This document shows positions 41,492 through 51,088 of a DNA stretch of 64,000 nt, piece after piece. The stretch lies in NCBI RefSeq assembly GCF_026341775.1, contig NZ_JAPEOB010000001.1:1364001-1428000 (forward strand), written 5' to 3'. Positions within the stretch are counted from its first letter, which is position 1. The number at the start of each line of letters is the position of its first letter. Source of the DNA: Streptomyces sp. NBC_00654. Its GTDB lineage: Bacteria; Actinomycetota; Actinomycetes; Streptomycetales; Streptomycetaceae. The translations under genes were made by a program, and so were the position numbers. Under the pieces are notes generated by a model, which was not told the DNA's origin, searched no databases, and saw nothing but the letters and a program-made list of their open reading frames with translations.

Positions 41492-42606
41492 AGAAAATCG
41501 ACAAGGACCGGCTGATCCTGGGGTTCGCGGGCCCGGTCCTCGCCCTGATCGTCGCCATCGCGCTCACCACGGTGGTGCTGCTGGCTTCCGGGCGTAACCC
41601 CTTCGAGCCGTACCGGCTGATGTTCGAGTCGGCTTCGTATGTCGACGTGCAGGTCCTGATCATCAACCAGGCCGGTACGTACTACCTTGCCGCTCTCGCC
41701 GTCGCCGTCGGCTTCCGGATGAATCTGTTCAATATCGGTGTCGATGGGCAGTACCGCCTCGCCGCGATGATGGCCGCGCTCGTCGGGGCCAGCGTCACCC
41801 TGCCGGGGCCCCTCCAGATCGCGCTGATCGTCATCGTCGCGATGCTGGTCGGAGCCTTCTGGGCAGGCATCGCGGGCTTCCTGAAAACCACCCGCGGAGT
41901 CAGCGAGGTCGTCTCGACGATCATGCTCAACTCCATCGCCACCGCGCTGGTCGCCTGGCTCATCCTGCCGAAGAACTTCGGTGAGCAGCCGCCCGGCTCC
42001 AACAACCTGACCACCGGCGAGCTCCCGGAGTCCGGCTGGTTCCCGGGTCTGTCCATGGGGGCCGAAGCGGGCGAGATCTACGGGTTCACCTTCGTCGCCG
42101 CGGGCTGCGGTCTCGTCTATTGGTTCGTCCTCAACCGCACCCGATTCGGTTTCGACCTGCGGGCCACGGGAGCCAGCGAGAGCGCCGCCCAGGCTTCCGG
42201 CGTGGACGCCAAGAAGATGATCCTGACCTCGATGCTGATCTCTGGAGCGGTTGCCGGTCTCGCCGGTATGCCGACCCTGCTCGGTGACACGCACACCTAC
42301 AGCCTCGACTTCCCGACCGGCATCGGTTTCACCGGCATCACCATCGCGCTGCTGGGCCGGAACAACCCGCTCGGCATCGCCTTCAGCGCCCTGCTGATCG
42401 CCTTCCTGGACAAGTCGTCGGCCTCGCTCGACCAGTACGGGTACGAGAAGGAGATCGCCACGATCATGCAGGGCCTGATCGTGATCTCGGTCGTCGTCAG
42501 CTACGAACTGGTCCGCCGTTACGGCATCAGCCGCCAGCAGCAGAAGGTCGGCGAGGAACTCGCCGCCGGGCACGCACTCAAGACCGAGAAGGAGGCGGCA
42601 CTGTGA
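41488..42606 (+). CDS. ABC nucleoside importer permease 1
   Basis: 372 residues, about nine hydrophobic segments, BPD_transp_2 family. Visible family segments: FRMNLFNIGVDGQYRLAAMMAAL, GFLKTTRGVSEVVSTIMLNSIA, FDLRATGASESAAQASGVDAKKMI and GFTGITIALLGRNNPLGIAFSALLIA. It forms half of the transmembrane channel fed by the BMP lipoprotein. The start overlaps the ATPase stop (ATGA) and its end overlaps permease 2 (GTGA), ensuring balanced synthesis. Confidence 0.9.
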   Translation: MKKIDKDRLILGFAGPVLALIVAIALTTVVLLASGRNPFEPYRLMFESASYVDVQVLIINQAGTYYLAALAVAVGFRMNLFNIGVDGQYRLAAMMAALVGASVTLPGPLQIALIVIVAMLVGAFWAGIAGFLKTTRGVSEVVSTIMLNSIATALVAWLILPKNFGEQPPGSNNLTTGELPESGWFPGLSMGAEAGEIYGFTFVAAGCGLVYWFVLNRTRFGFDLRATGASESAAQASGVDAKKMILTSMLISGAVAGLAGMPTLLGDTHTYSLDFPTGIGFTGITIALLGRNNPLGIAFSALLIAFLDKSSASLDQYGYEKEIATIMQGLIVISVVVSYELVRRYGISRQQQKVGEELAAGHALKTEKEAAL

Positions 42607-43868
42607 GCACCAGCAAAGTCTCCGCCGCGACCGCCGTCCCCAAGAAGGGTGCTGGGCGCCGCAAGCTCACCCTGCCCGTCGTCCTCCTGATCATCGCGGG
42701 CGCGCTCGCACTGGTCTCACTGGTCCGTCTGATCAGTGGCGCCAACGACGTGACCTCCGTGGGGCAGGTCGCGGGCGCGCTGGAACTGGCCGTTCCGATC
42801 GGCCTGGCCGGGCTCGGCGGTCTGTGGGCCGAACGCGCCGGCGTCGTCAACATCGGCCTCGAAGGCATGATGGTGCTGGGTACCTGGTTCGGCGCCTGGG
42901 CAGGATTCCAGTGGGGCCCGTGGGTGGGAGTGCTGTTCGGGATCCTCGGAGGTGCGCTCGGCGGGCTGCTGCACGCGGTCATCACCGTCACCTTCGGCGT
43001 GAACCACATCGTCTCCGGTGTGGCCATCAACATCCTCGCCGTCGGCCTCACCCGCTATCTCTCCAACTTCGCCTTCGACGGCGTTGAGGGAGGTTCGTCC
43101 AAGCAGTCGCCCCGCATCGATCCGATCGACAAGATCACTATTCCGGGGCTGTCCGACTGGATGCAGGATCTGCAGCAACAACACTGGTTCCTGATTTCCG
43201 ACATCGCGGGCATCATCGGTGGACTCGTCACCGGCCTGTCCCTGCTGACGGTCGTTGCCCTGCTGCTGGTCCCCGGCACCTGGTGGATCCTGTGGCGCAC
43301 GTCATTCGGTCTGCGGCTGCGTTCCTGCGGCGAGAGCCCGGTGGCCGCCGAGACGCTCGGCGTCAATGTCTACAAGTACAAGTACATCGCCGTCACCGTC
43401 TCCGGCGGCCTGGCCGGACTCGCCGGTGCCTTTCTGGCGATCGTTGCGACCGGCATCTACCAGGAGAACCAGACCGGCGGGCGCGGCTACATCGGTCTTG
43501 CTGCCATGATCTTCGGCAACTGGATGCCGGGCGGGATGGCGCTGGGTGCCGGTCTCTTCGGGTTCACCGACAGCCTCAAGCTGCGCGGCGGCGCCGAGAA
43601 CGTGCACGCGATGCTGTTGTTGCTGGCGATCCTGCTGGTGATCGTGGTGTTCTGGCAGCTGTACCGCAGGAAGTACATCGCGGCAGTGATCTCGGCAGCC
43701 ATCTCCGCGCTGCTGTTCACCTGGTACGCGCTGACCGACCAGGTACCCAGCCAGTTCGTCGACGCCGCCCCGTATGTCACCACGCTGCTGGTCCTCTCGC
43801 TCTCCGCGCAACGGCTGCGGATGCCGAAGGCCGACGGTGTGACGTACCGCAAGGGCGAAGGCAAGTGA
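42603..43868 (+). CDS. ABC nucleoside importer permease 2
   Basis: 421 residues, about ten hydrophobic segments. The signature GLWAERAGVVNIGLEGMMVLG and later FGLRLRSCGESPVAAETLGV and GGRGYIGLAAMIFGNWMPGGMA are diagnostic of the second permease of BMP-type nucleoside importers. Around residues 160-200 there is a hydrophilic insertion (SSKQSPRIDPIDKITIPGLSDW), likely an outside loop. GTG 42603 overlaps the stop of permease 1. Its stop overlaps the start of cytidine deaminase. Confidence 0.9.
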   Translation: MSTSKVSAATAVPKKGAGRRKLTLPVVLLIIAGALALVSLVRLISGANDVTSVGQVAGALELAVPIGLAGLGGLWAERAGVVNIGLEGMMVLGTWFGAWAGFQWGPWVGVLFGILGGALGGLLHAVITVTFGVNHIVSGVAINILAVGLTRYLSNFAFDGVEGGSSKQSPRIDPIDKITIPGLSDWMQDLQQQHWFLISDIAGIIGGLVTGLSLLTVVALLLVPGTWWILWRTSFGLRLRSCGESPVAAETLGVNVYKYKYIAVTVSGGLAGLAGAFLAIVATGIYQENQTGGRGYIGLAAMIFGNWMPGGMALGAGLFGFTDSLKLRGGAENVHAMLLLLAILLVIVVFWQLYRRKYIAAVISAAISALLFTWYALTDQVPSQFVDAAPYVTTLLVLSLSAQRLRMPKADGVTYRKGEGK

Positions 43869-44269
43869 CGGCTCCCGCCGCGGCAGAGGCCGACTGGGGC
43901 CGGCTGAGGGCCGCCGCCCGGGACGCGATGTCCCGGGCGTACGTCCCCTACTCGGGCTACCCGGTCGGCGTCGCGGCCCTGGTGGACGACGGACGTCTGA
44001 TCGTCGGCTGCAACGTCGAGAACGCCTCGTACGGCCTCTCGCTGTGCGCCGAGTGCGGCCTCGTCTCCCAGCTGCACGCCACCGGCGGCGGCCGGCTGAC
44101 CCACTTCACGTGCGTGGACGGCACCGGGGCGATCCTGGTGCCGTGCGGCAGGTGCAGGCAGCTGCTGTACGAGTTCGGGGGGCCGGAGCTCGTCCTGGAG
44201 ACCCCGGACGGACTCCGTACGCTGGACGAGATGCTGCCGCAGGCGTTCGGCCCGCAGCACCTCGGCTGA
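43865..44269 (+). CDS. cdd: Cytidine deaminase
   Basis: 134 residues, a normal homotetrameric length. It hydrolyses cytidine and deoxycytidine to uridine and deoxyuridine. Zinc site and catalysis: NVENASYGLSLCAECG (Cys-Ala-Glu with the proton-shuttling Glu) and PCGRCRQLL. Substrate residues are in YVPYSGYPVGVAALVDDG. GTG 43865 overlaps the permease stop, so uptake and deamination are coupled. Confidence 0.93.
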   Translation: MTAPAAAEADWGRLRAAARDAMSRAYVPYSGYPVGVAALVDDGRLIVGCNVENASYGLSLCAECGLVSQLHATGGGRLTHFTCVDGTGAILVPCGRCRQLLYEFGGPELVLETPDGLRTLDEMLPQAFGPQHLG

Positions 44270-44333
44270 GGGCCCGAAGGACCGTTCCCGGCCGGGCACC
44301 CGCGCACCGGGTGCCCGGCCACCACCCCCCCCT

Positions 44334-44419
44334 GTACGCACACCCCGTACGCAGACCCTCACGTACGCAGACCCTCACGTACGCAAACCCTCATGTACGC
44401 GACGACCCTCACGTACGAA
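44334..44419. repeat. 16-nt tandem repeats before the thymidine phosphorylase gene
   Basis: About five copies of cgtacgcagaccctca, slightly degenerate, end 27 bp before ATG 44446. They could be a slippage-prone spacer or a multi-site protein target. Confidence 0.7.
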
Positions 44420-44445
44420 CGACACGGCCGGAAGGACTCCAGAAC

Positions 44446-45723
44446 ATGGACGCCATCTCCGTCATCCGCACCAAGCGGGACCGCGGCGAACTGACCCCCG
44501 AGCAGATCGACTGGGTCATCGACGCGTACACCCACGGCCAGGTCGCCGACGAGCAGATGTCCGCGCTGGCCATGGCGATCCTGCTGAACGGCATGAACCG
44601 CGCCGAGATCGCCCGCTGGACCGCCGCGATGATCGCCTCCGGCGAGCGGATGAGCTTCTCCGAACTCTCCCGGCCCACCACCGACAAGCACTCCACCGGC
44701 GGCGTCGGCGACAAGATCACGCTGCCGCTCGCCCCGCTGGTCGCCGCCTGCGGCGCCGCCGTGCCGCAGCTCAGCGGGCGCGGCCTCGGCCACACCGGCG
44801 GCACCCTCGACAAGCTGGAGTCCATCCCCGGCTGGCGCGCCCATCTCTCCAACGAGGAGATGCGCCACGTCCTGGACACCACCGGCGCGGTCATCTGCGC
44901 CGCCGGTGACGGGCTCGCCCCGGCCGACAAGAAGCTGTACGCGCTGCGCGATGTCACCGGCACCGTCGAGGCCATCCCGCTGATCGCCAGCTCGATCATG
45001 TCCAAGAAGATCGCCGAAGGCACCGGCGCCCTCGTGCTGGACGTCAAGGTCGGCTCCGGCGCCTTCATGAAGACCATCGAGGACGCCCGCGAACTGGCCT
45101 CCACCATGGTCGCGCTCGGCACCGACAGCGGTGTACGGACGGTCGCCCTGCTCACCGACATGGCCACCCCGCTCGGACTCACCGCGGGCAACGCCCTGGA
45201 GGTACGGGAGTCGGTGGAGGTGCTGGCCGGCGGCGGCCCCAGGGACGTCGTCGACCTCACCCTGGCGCTCGCCCGCGAGATGCTGGACGCGGCCGGGCTC
45301 AAGGACGCCGACCCGGAGAAGGCCCTGGCCGACGGCTCCGCGATGGACGTGTGGCGCCGCATGATCTCCGCCCAGGGCGGCGACCCGGACGCCGCGCTCC
45401 CCGTCGCCCGTGAGCAGCACGTGGTGACCGCTCCCGCCACCGGCGTACTGACCCGCCTGGACGCGTACGACATCGGTGTCGCCGCCTGGCGCCTGGGCGC
45501 GGGCCGCGCCCGCAAGGAGGACCCGGTGCAGGCGGGCGCGGGCGTCGAGCTGCACGCCCGGCCCGGGGACGCCGTCACCGAGGGGCAGCCGCTGCTCACC
45601 CTGCACACGGACACCCCGGAGAAGTTCGAGTACGCGCTGAAGGCCCTGCCCGGGGCGTACGACATCGCCCCGGCCGGTACGGACTTCGCCCCGCTGCCCG
45701 TGGTGCGCGAGCGCATCGCGTAA
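44446..45723 (+). CDS. deoA: Thymidine (pyrimidine-nucleoside) phosphorylase
   Basis: 425 residues. It cleaves thymidine/deoxyuridine with phosphate to base and deoxyribose 1-phosphate. All hallmarks are present: MDAISVIRTKRDRGELTPEQI, DKHSTGGVGDKITLPLAPLVAACG, SGRGLGHTGGTLDKLESIPGW, IASSIMSKKIAEGTGALVLDVKVGSGAFMK and a C-terminal domain with a lipoyl-like hammerhead fold (VTAPATGVLTRLDAYDIG, DPVQAGAGVELHARPGD). GGAAGGA lies 9 nt before ATG 44446. It follows cdd by 176 bp, completing deamination then phosphorolysis. Confidence 0.93.
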   Translation: MDAISVIRTKRDRGELTPEQIDWVIDAYTHGQVADEQMSALAMAILLNGMNRAEIARWTAAMIASGERMSFSELSRPTTDKHSTGGVGDKITLPLAPLVAACGAAVPQLSGRGLGHTGGTLDKLESIPGWRAHLSNEEMRHVLDTTGAVICAAGDGLAPADKKLYALRDVTGTVEAIPLIASSIMSKKIAEGTGALVLDVKVGSGAFMKTIEDARELASTMVALGTDSGVRTVALLTDMATPLGLTAGNALEVRESVEVLAGGGPRDVVDLTLALAREMLDAAGLKDADPEKALADGSAMDVWRRMISAQGGDPDAALPVAREQHVVTAPATGVLTRLDAYDIGVAAWRLGAGRARKEDPVQAGAGVELHARPGDAVTEGQPLLTLHTDTPEKFEYALKALPGAYDIAPAGTDFAPLPVVRERIA

Positions 45724-45728
45724 CCCGG

Positions 45729-45788
45729 GGACCGGCAGACCGGCAGACCGGCAGACCGGGAGAGCGGGGACCCGGCAGACCGGGGGAC
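45729..45788. repeat. 9-bp tandem repeats after deoA
   Basis: Four or more accggcaga units, then degenerate copies, between the deoA stop and its terminator. Confidence 0.6.
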
Positions 45789-45796
45789 AACGCGCG

Positions 45797-45837
45797 CGGC
45801 CCGCCGCACGGATCTCGAAGATCCGTGCGGCGGGCCG
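45797..45837. terminator. Strong bidirectional terminator between deoA and the subtilase gene
   Basis: A perfect 19-bp stem (45797-45815 with 45819-45837) and 3-nt loop between convergent genes. Confidence 0.8.
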
Positions 45838-45889
45838 CTGTCGTACGGAGCGTCGGCCCTCGCCGGGCCTCAGCGTCTGCCGTTCCCGG

Positions 45890-48800
45890 TCACTTGCCCA
45901 GGTACGCGCTGTGGATCGTCACCGACGACTTGTTGCCCTTCTTGTCCGTGACGTTGGCCTTGAAGGAGATGGCCTTCCCCTTCGCCGGGTTCTTCACGGA
46001 GATCTTGTTCTTCTTGACGGTGACCTTCTTCCAGGTCTTGCCGTCGTTGTAACTCACGTACACCGTGAGCGACTTGAGGTTCTTGCCCGCCGCCGCGCCC
46101 TGCACCTTCACCGGCACCGAGACGGTCCTGCCCGCCTTCGCCCGGCCGTCCGTGCCCAGGGCGGGGGTGAAGCGGACCGTGGACGCGGGAAGCTGGGCGT
46201 CCGCGGTCTTCTTGGAGCGGAAGGACCAGCTCGCGTCGACCCGGGTGGACAGCGCGCTGATCTTCGCGCTGTGCCGGACCGAGGTCGTCAGCTTGTAGTC
46301 GGCGGCGGCCGAGGGGACCTTGAAGAACTCGGTGCCCGTCAGCGGGTCCTCGTTCTGGGCGATCTTCTTGCCGTTGCGGTGGAGCACCGTCTTCACCGAG
46401 GTGAGGTCCGGGGAACCGTAGTTGCCCTTGCCGTCGGCCAGGACGGGCAGAGCGGCGGTGATCTCGTTGCCGCTGCGGAAGATGCCGGACTCCTTGGACA
46501 CCAGCGGCCCGAAGACCCCGGTGTTGACGGTCCTCGTGTAGCTCTTGCCGCCCTTGTACGCGGCCTCGTCGCCGATCGCGTAGTACGCCTCGGTCAGCGG
46601 GAAGCCCTCCGGGCTGTGCCCGCCGGCCTGCGCGAAGTCGAAGCTCCAGCGGGCCTTGTCGAGGGTGGAGACCTTGACCGTGCGCGTACCGGGCAGCTTC
46701 TGCTCGGTCGCCGTGCCGAAGAGCTGATCGCTGCCGGGCAGCGTGGCCCAGGCGAAGATCTGGCCCGTCTTGCGGGTGACCGCACCGGCCCCCATGGACA
46801 CCTTCAGCGTGGCGAACTGTCCGGCCGTGAACTTACGGCTGTAGCCCGTCGCGACCTGCTGCACCGGTCCGCCGAGCGCGAGGTTGTACTCGCTCGACGC
46901 GCCCTTGCTCCAGCTGCCCGTCCAGCTCTGGGAGAGCGAGCCGTCGGTGATCTTCGGGCCGAGGTGGGCGGTGCCGAAGCCCTTCGTGTCCTCCAGGATC
47001 CAGCCGTAGCTCGCCTCGCTGTTCTTGGTGGAGACCGTGTACTCGGTCAGGAGGCCGCGGGACTTGGTGCCCTTCTCCGGCAGTGTGAAGGAGACCGGCT
47101 TCGCCGCGCGGGCGTCCAGTGTGACCGTGGTGTCCTTGCCGACGGTCAGCTTCGGCTGGGAGATCCAGTCGACGCCCGCCGCGGGGTCCTCGCTCACATA
47201 GAGGTTGGCGTTCAGCGTGTAGGTGCCCTTGGGCACCCGCACCTTGACCACGCCGTCGCTGAACAGCGGAGCGAGCGACAGCGCGCCGCCGAGCGCGTCC
47301 AGACCGGCCTCCGCGAAGGCGGGCGCCTTTCCGTCGCGGCCGAGGGCCTTCAGCGTCACGTCGTACGACTCGGCCTCGCGCTCGACGGCGGCCGCGGTGC
47401 GGACGGTCTGCCCGCCGCCGGTGCCCACGACATACGCGGAGTACGTGCCGTCCGCCGTGCCGCCGAGCCGGGTGTCGGTGCTCAGCGCCACATCGGCGCT
47501 GCCGCCCGCCGGGACGGTGACCTTGTCGGCGCCGAGGGTGAAGAAGCCGGCCGGGGCGGGCTTGCCCTGGGGGCCGGTGCCCGTCACCGTCAGATCGAGG
47601 GTGACATCGCTCGTACCGAGGTTGCGGTACGTCACCTTCTTCGTGGCCGGGGTGTCATCGGTGTGCGGCCACTGCTGCACGCCGAAGCTCACCGAGACCG
47701 GGTCGGCCACGATGGTCTGGCCGAGCGCCTTGTCGACCGCGATCCGCCCCGAACCCTGCTGGAACGGGTTGTACGCGCCCGGCTTGGTGGAGGCCGTCAG
47801 CGCACCCTTCAGCTCGCTGTACTTCCAGTCGGGGTGCTGCTGCTTGAGGAGTGCCGCGGCGCCCGCGACATGCGGGGTCGCCATCGACGTACCGGAAATG
47901 CTCAGATACCCGGGCGGGTTCTGGCCGACCTCCTGGTCGATGGCCGAACCGGGGGCGGCGGCGGCCGTGATGTCCACCCCGGGGGCGGTCACATCGGGCT
48001 TGATGGCGCCGTCACCGATGCGCGGACCGCGGCTGGAGAAGTCCGCCAGTACGTCCTTGTCGTCGACGGCACCGACGGTCAGCGCGGCGTCCGCGCTGCC
48101 CGGCGAACCCACCGTGCCGGCCCCGTCGCCCTCGTTGCCCGCCGCGATGGCGAACAGGACACCCTTGTCGGCGGACAGCTTGTCGACCGCCGCTTCGAGC
48201 GGGTCGATCTCGGGGGTGTCGCTGCCACCGAGGCTCAGGTTGACGATGTCGGCGCCCTGCGCGACCGCCCACTCCATGCCGGCCAGGATGCCGGAGTCGT
48301 CGCCGAAACCGTCGTCGTCGAGGACCTTGCCCTCAAGCAGCTTGGCGTCCGGGGCGACCCCCTTGAACTTGCCGGCCGACCTGGCGCCCGTACCGGCCGC
48401 GATCGAGGAGACATGCGTGCCGTGCCCGACGCGGTCCTTGGTGTCGGGCGAGGCCGTGAAGTTCTTCGACGCGAGGATCTGGTCCTTGAGGTCGGGGTGC
48501 GTGGCGTCCACACCCGTGTCCAGGACCGCGATCTTCACGCCCTTGCCGGTGTAGCCGGCCTTCCAGGCGGCCGGTGCGCCGATCTGGCCGACACTCCTGT
48601 CCAGGCTCGCCCGGCGCACCCCGTCCAGCCAGACCCGGTCGATGCCCGCCGCCGTGGTGCGCTGGGGGCTGTGGGACTGCTTGCTGGTGAGTGCCTGCCA
48701 GATGTCCTTGGCGTCGCGCTTCGGTGTGAGCAGCGACTCGGCGTTCAGCGAGGTCAGGCTCCGGCCGACCCGGGTGGCACCGGCGTCCCGCACCTCGGCC

Positions 48801-49237
48801 TTCGCGGCGGCTGCCTGCGCGCCCCGGTAGCCGACGATCAGCCGCAGGCCCTGCTTCTGGGCACGGCGGTTCTCCGGGCGGTTCAGCTCCGTGATGTCGA
48901 AGAGCCGCCGGTCCAGCTTGCCGGAGGTGATCAGCCGGTGGGCGTCGGCCGGTATGACGAGCGTGTGCCCGTCGCGTATCCGCTTCTGCACCGGTATCCC
49001 GGCGCGGCCCTTCGCGGGCTCGAAGCCCACGACGCGGCCCTTGGCGTCGACCGCGACCCGGTCGCCGGTGATGAGCGTCAGATGGTGCGCCGCCCCGGCC
49101 GTGGTGCCCGTGCCGGCGCCGGTCCGGTGGGCCCGGTCCGGCTGTGCCGCCGCGGGTGTGGCCATCCCCGCCGCGAGTGCCACGGCTGCCGCCGCGGCGA
49201 TGGTCGAAACACACGCGCTCTTCACGTGTCTGCGCAA
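45890..49237 (-). CDS. Secreted subtilisin-like serine protease (S8)
   Basis: About 1115 residues. A signal peptide (RRHVKSACVSTIAAAAAVALAAG, cut after PAAAQ) and a prodomain of about 190 residues precede the catalytic domain: Asp in KIAVLDTGVDATHPDL, His in DRVGHGTHVSSIAAG, oxyanion Asn in FAIAAGNEGDG, Ser in ISGTSMATPHVAGAAALLKQ. The large C-terminal half is beta-rich and may bind substrate or the wall. It degrades extracellular protein. The start is uncertain: TTG 49237 or GTG 49225 both lie before the signal, and a GGGGGAGAG sits near; longer frames upstream look noncoding. Confidence 0.85.
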   Translation of the reverse strand: MRRHVKSACVSTIAAAAAVALAAGMATPAAAQPDRAHRTGAGTGTTAGAAHHLTLITGDRVAVDAKGRVVGFEPAKGRAGIPVQKRIRDGHTLVIPADAHRLITSGKLDRRLFDITELNRPENRRAQKQGLRLIVGYRGAQAAAAKAEVRDAGATRVGRSLTSLNAESLLTPKRDAKDIWQALTSKQSHSPQRTTAAGIDRVWLDGVRRASLDRSVGQIGAPAAWKAGYTGKGVKIAVLDTGVDATHPDLKDQILASKNFTASPDTKDRVGHGTHVSSIAAGTGARSAGKFKGVAPDAKLLEGKVLDDDGFGDDSGILAGMEWAVAQGADIVNLSLGGSDTPEIDPLEAAVDKLSADKGVLFAIAAGNEGDGAGTVGSPGSADAALTVGAVDDKDVLADFSSRGPRIGDGAIKPDVTAPGVDITAAAAPGSAIDQEVGQNPPGYLSISGTSMATPHVAGAAALLKQQHPDWKYSELKGALTASTKPGAYNPFQQGSGRIAVDKALGQTIVADPVSVSFGVQQWPHTDDTPATKKVTYRNLGTSDVTLDLTVTGTGPQGKPAPAGFFTLGADKVTVPAGGSADVALSTDTRLGGTADGTYSAYVVGTGGGQTVRTAAAVEREAESYDVTLKALGRDGKAPAFAEAGLDALGGALSLAPLFSDGVVKVRVPKGTYTLNANLYVSEDPAAGVDWISQPKLTVGKDTTVTLDARAAKPVSFTLPEKGTKSRGLLTEYTVSTKNSEASYGWILEDTKGFGTAHLGPKITDGSLSQSWTGSWSKGASSEYNLALGGPVQQVATGYSRKFTAGQFATLKVSMGAGAVTRKTGQIFAWATLPGSDQLFGTATEQKLPGTRTVKVSTLDKARWSFDFAQAGGHSPEGFPLTEAYYAIGDEAAYKGGKSYTRTVNTGVFGPLVSKESGIFRSGNEITAALPVLADGKGNYGSPDLTSVKTVLHRNGKKIAQNEDPLTGTEFFKVPSAAADYKLTTSVRHSAKISALSTRVDASWSFRSKKTADAQLPASTVRFTPALGTDGRAKAGRTVSVPVKVQGAAAGKNLKSLTVYVSYNDGKTWKKVTVKKNKISVKNPAKGKAISFKANVTDKKGNKSSVTIHSAYLGK

Positions 49238-49454
49238 CTCTCCCCCTGGAGAATGAGGCGGTTCCTGGGAACCGTCGGTCCGCGGGAGCCGGTGAACTTC
49301 CGGTGCCCGCTGGTTCATCCACCAAGAGGCAAAAAGCGGCCAACAGGTTCGCGAAAGCGGCGTCGGGTCCGGAGTTGACGGAAACACGCGGGTGACTGGC
49401 CGGACACGTGCGCGGGGACGGACGGTCGGGCCGGGAGAGCGCGCGGGGGAGTGG

Positions 49455-49535
49455 GCGCTCACGGGGAGCGCGACGGGCAGGGACGCTCACGGGGAGCGCG
49501 CGGGCAGGGACGCTCACGGGGTACGGGCCCTCGCG
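49455..49535. repeat. Tandem repeats of about 26 bp upstream of the STAS gene
   Basis: Three copies of cgctcacggggagcgcg/gggcaggga-type units. Apart from these, the 376-bp gap from 49238 to 49614 shows no gene. Confidence 0.65.
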
Positions 49536-49614
49536 GGCCGACGGGCTCGGGCGGGACTTTCACCGGGTGCAGATGAGTTTCGGCGGCCGAAGGGGTCTGC
49601 CTGGTGTGGATGCC

Positions 49615-49956
49615 ATGAACCCGAACGTCCTCGTCGTCGCGGGCCGCGTCACCCGGTCCGCCGTGCCGGGGCTCTGCGCAGAGCTGGAGGCGCTGCTGCG
49701 GAGCCCACGAGCCGCCTCCCTCGAACCGGCCGGGGTGGTGGACTGCGACGTGGGCGATGTCGTCGGACCGGACCTGGCCCTGGTCGAGGCGGTGGCCCGG
49801 CTGGCGCTGGTCGCGCGCCGGGAGGGCGGCAGGCGACTGCGCCTCTGCCGGGTGCCGCCCGAACTCCGGTCGCTGCTGGACCTGGTGGGGCTGGCGGATG
49901 TGGTGGCGCTGGAGGCCCCCGTGCCACCGGAGACCCCCGGGGAACGGGTCCCGTGA
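49615..49956 (+). CDS. STAS-domain-like protein
   Basis: 113 residues. NPNVLVVAGRVTRSAVPGLCAELEALL, GVVDCDVGDVVGPDLALVEAVARLALVARREGGRRLRLC, then LLDLVGLADVVAL reproduce the strand-helix order of STAS domains of the anti-sigma-antagonist type, including a DVGDVV segment where the phospho-acceptor loop usually lies. No clear Ser/Thr is at that position, so phosphorylation control is doubtful. ATG 49615 is chosen at the domain edge; ATG 49573 would add 14 residues. Confidence 0.6.
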   Translation: MNPNVLVVAGRVTRSAVPGLCAELEALLRSPRAASLEPAGVVDCDVGDVVGPDLALVEAVARLALVARREGGRRLRLCRVPPELRSLLDLVGLADVVALEAPVPPETPGERVP

Positions 49957-49976
49957 GCGGCGCCGGCCGTGGGAAC

Positions 49977-50002
49977 GGCGCCCCGGCCGAGGCCGGGGCG
50001 CC
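49977..50002. terminator. Bidirectional terminator between the STAS and sigma genes
   Basis: A perfect 12-bp GC stem (49977-49988 with 49991-50002) and 2-nt loop between convergent genes. Confidence 0.7.
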
Positions 50003-50005
50003 TGC

Positions 50006-50995
50006 TCACGCGGCGTCGGCCGCGAGGTGGTCGGGCAGTCCGAACAGCGGGAACCAGCGCGGCGTGTCCAGGAAGCAGTGCATCCCGGAGATCGCCCCGT
50101 CCGTGATGTCGATGATCTGCAACGCCCACGGCACGAAGCCGGATCCCTCGGGATTCGGCTTGTAGTGGGCGAACGCCGGTGTTCCGTTGGCCTCGGTCGC
50201 CACCAGACGGGAGCCCGCGCAGCTCGCGCCGTAGGAGAGCATGAAGCCCGTGATGTCGTCGTGTCCCTTCAGCCACAGGTCGAACGGCGGCATCGTCATC
50301 ACCGCGTCCTCGTGGAGCAGCGCGGTCAGCGCCGTCATGTCGTAGCCCTCGAAGGCCGATACGTACCTCTCCAGGAGCTTCTGCTGTTCCGCGTCGAGCG
50401 GATTCGCGGTGTCCGGGGCGCGGTTGTCCGTGAGCGTGGCCCGCGCCCGCTGGAGGGCGCTGTTGACCGAGGCGACGGAGGTGTCGAGCAGCTCGGCGAC
50501 CTCGCTCGCCTTCCAGGCGAGGACCTCGCGCAGGATCAGCACGGCCCGCTGCTTGGGCGGCAGGTGCTGGAGCGCGGCGACGAACGCCAGGCGCACCGAC
50601 TCCTTGGCCACGGCGGCCTCCGCCGGGTCGGCCACCGAGGGCAGGATCCGGCCGTCGGGCATCGGCTCCAGCCAGGTGTTCTCCGGCAGCGGGTTGAGCG
50701 CCGCCTGCGCCAGCGGGGTCGGGCCGGTCAGATCCACCGGCCTGGCCCGCTTGTTGCCCGCGTTCAGCATGTCCAGACAGACGTTCGTCGCGATCCGGTA
50801 CAGCCAGGAGCGCAACGAGGAACGGCCTTCGAACTTGTCGAAGTTGCGCCAGGCGCGCACCAGCGTGTCCTGGACCGCGTCCTCGGCCTCGAAGGCCGAG
50901 CCGAGCATCCGGTAGCAGTAGCCGGTCAGCTCGACCCGGTGTCCTTCCAGACGGCTGTCGACACTCGCCGCGGCCGTCGTCGTCAGATCGCTCAT
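50006..50995 (-). CDS. ECF sigma factor with SnoaL-like C-terminal domain
   Basis: 329 residues. Region 2: YCYRMLGSAFEAEDAVQDTLVRAWRNFDKFEG, then SLRSWLYRIATNVCLDML. Region 4: LQHLPPKQRAVLILREVLAWKASEVAELL, then SVASVNSALQRARATL. The last 120 residues form a SnoaL/NTF2-like domain (LLERYVSAFEGYDMTALTALLHEDAVMTMPPFDLWLKG), as in SigJ/SigG-type ECF factors, where it controls activity in place of a separate anti-sigma. ATG 50995 is chosen; GGAG lies 2-6 nt upstream. It stands alone between convergent STAS and the transpeptidase gene behind it. Confidence 0.88.
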   Translation of the reverse strand: MSDLTTTAAASVDSRLEGHRVELTGYCYRMLGSAFEAEDAVQDTLVRAWRNFDKFEGRSSLRSWLYRIATNVCLDMLNAGNKRARPVDLTGPTPLAQAALNPLPENTWLEPMPDGRILPSVADPAEAAVAKESVRLAFVAALQHLPPKQRAVLILREVLAWKASEVAELLDTSVASVNSALQRARATLTDNRAPDTANPLDAEQQKLLERYVSAFEGYDMTALTALLHEDAVMTMPPFDLWLKGHDDITGFMLSYGASCAGSRLVATEANGTPAFAHYKPNPEGSGFVPWALQIIDITDGAISGMHCFLDTPRWFPLFGLPDHLAADAA

Positions 50996-51088
50996 CGCTC
51001 CACCCCAGTTGCGCTGTGACACCTATCGCTCAGCACTCCGGAAGCTACCGCAGACCACTGACAACGGGGGCGGGAAGCGTCAAAGCCC

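Noticed and set aside
44334..44419. CRISPR array
   Set aside because: Repeats are directly adjacent, short and without unique spacers; no cas genes are present.
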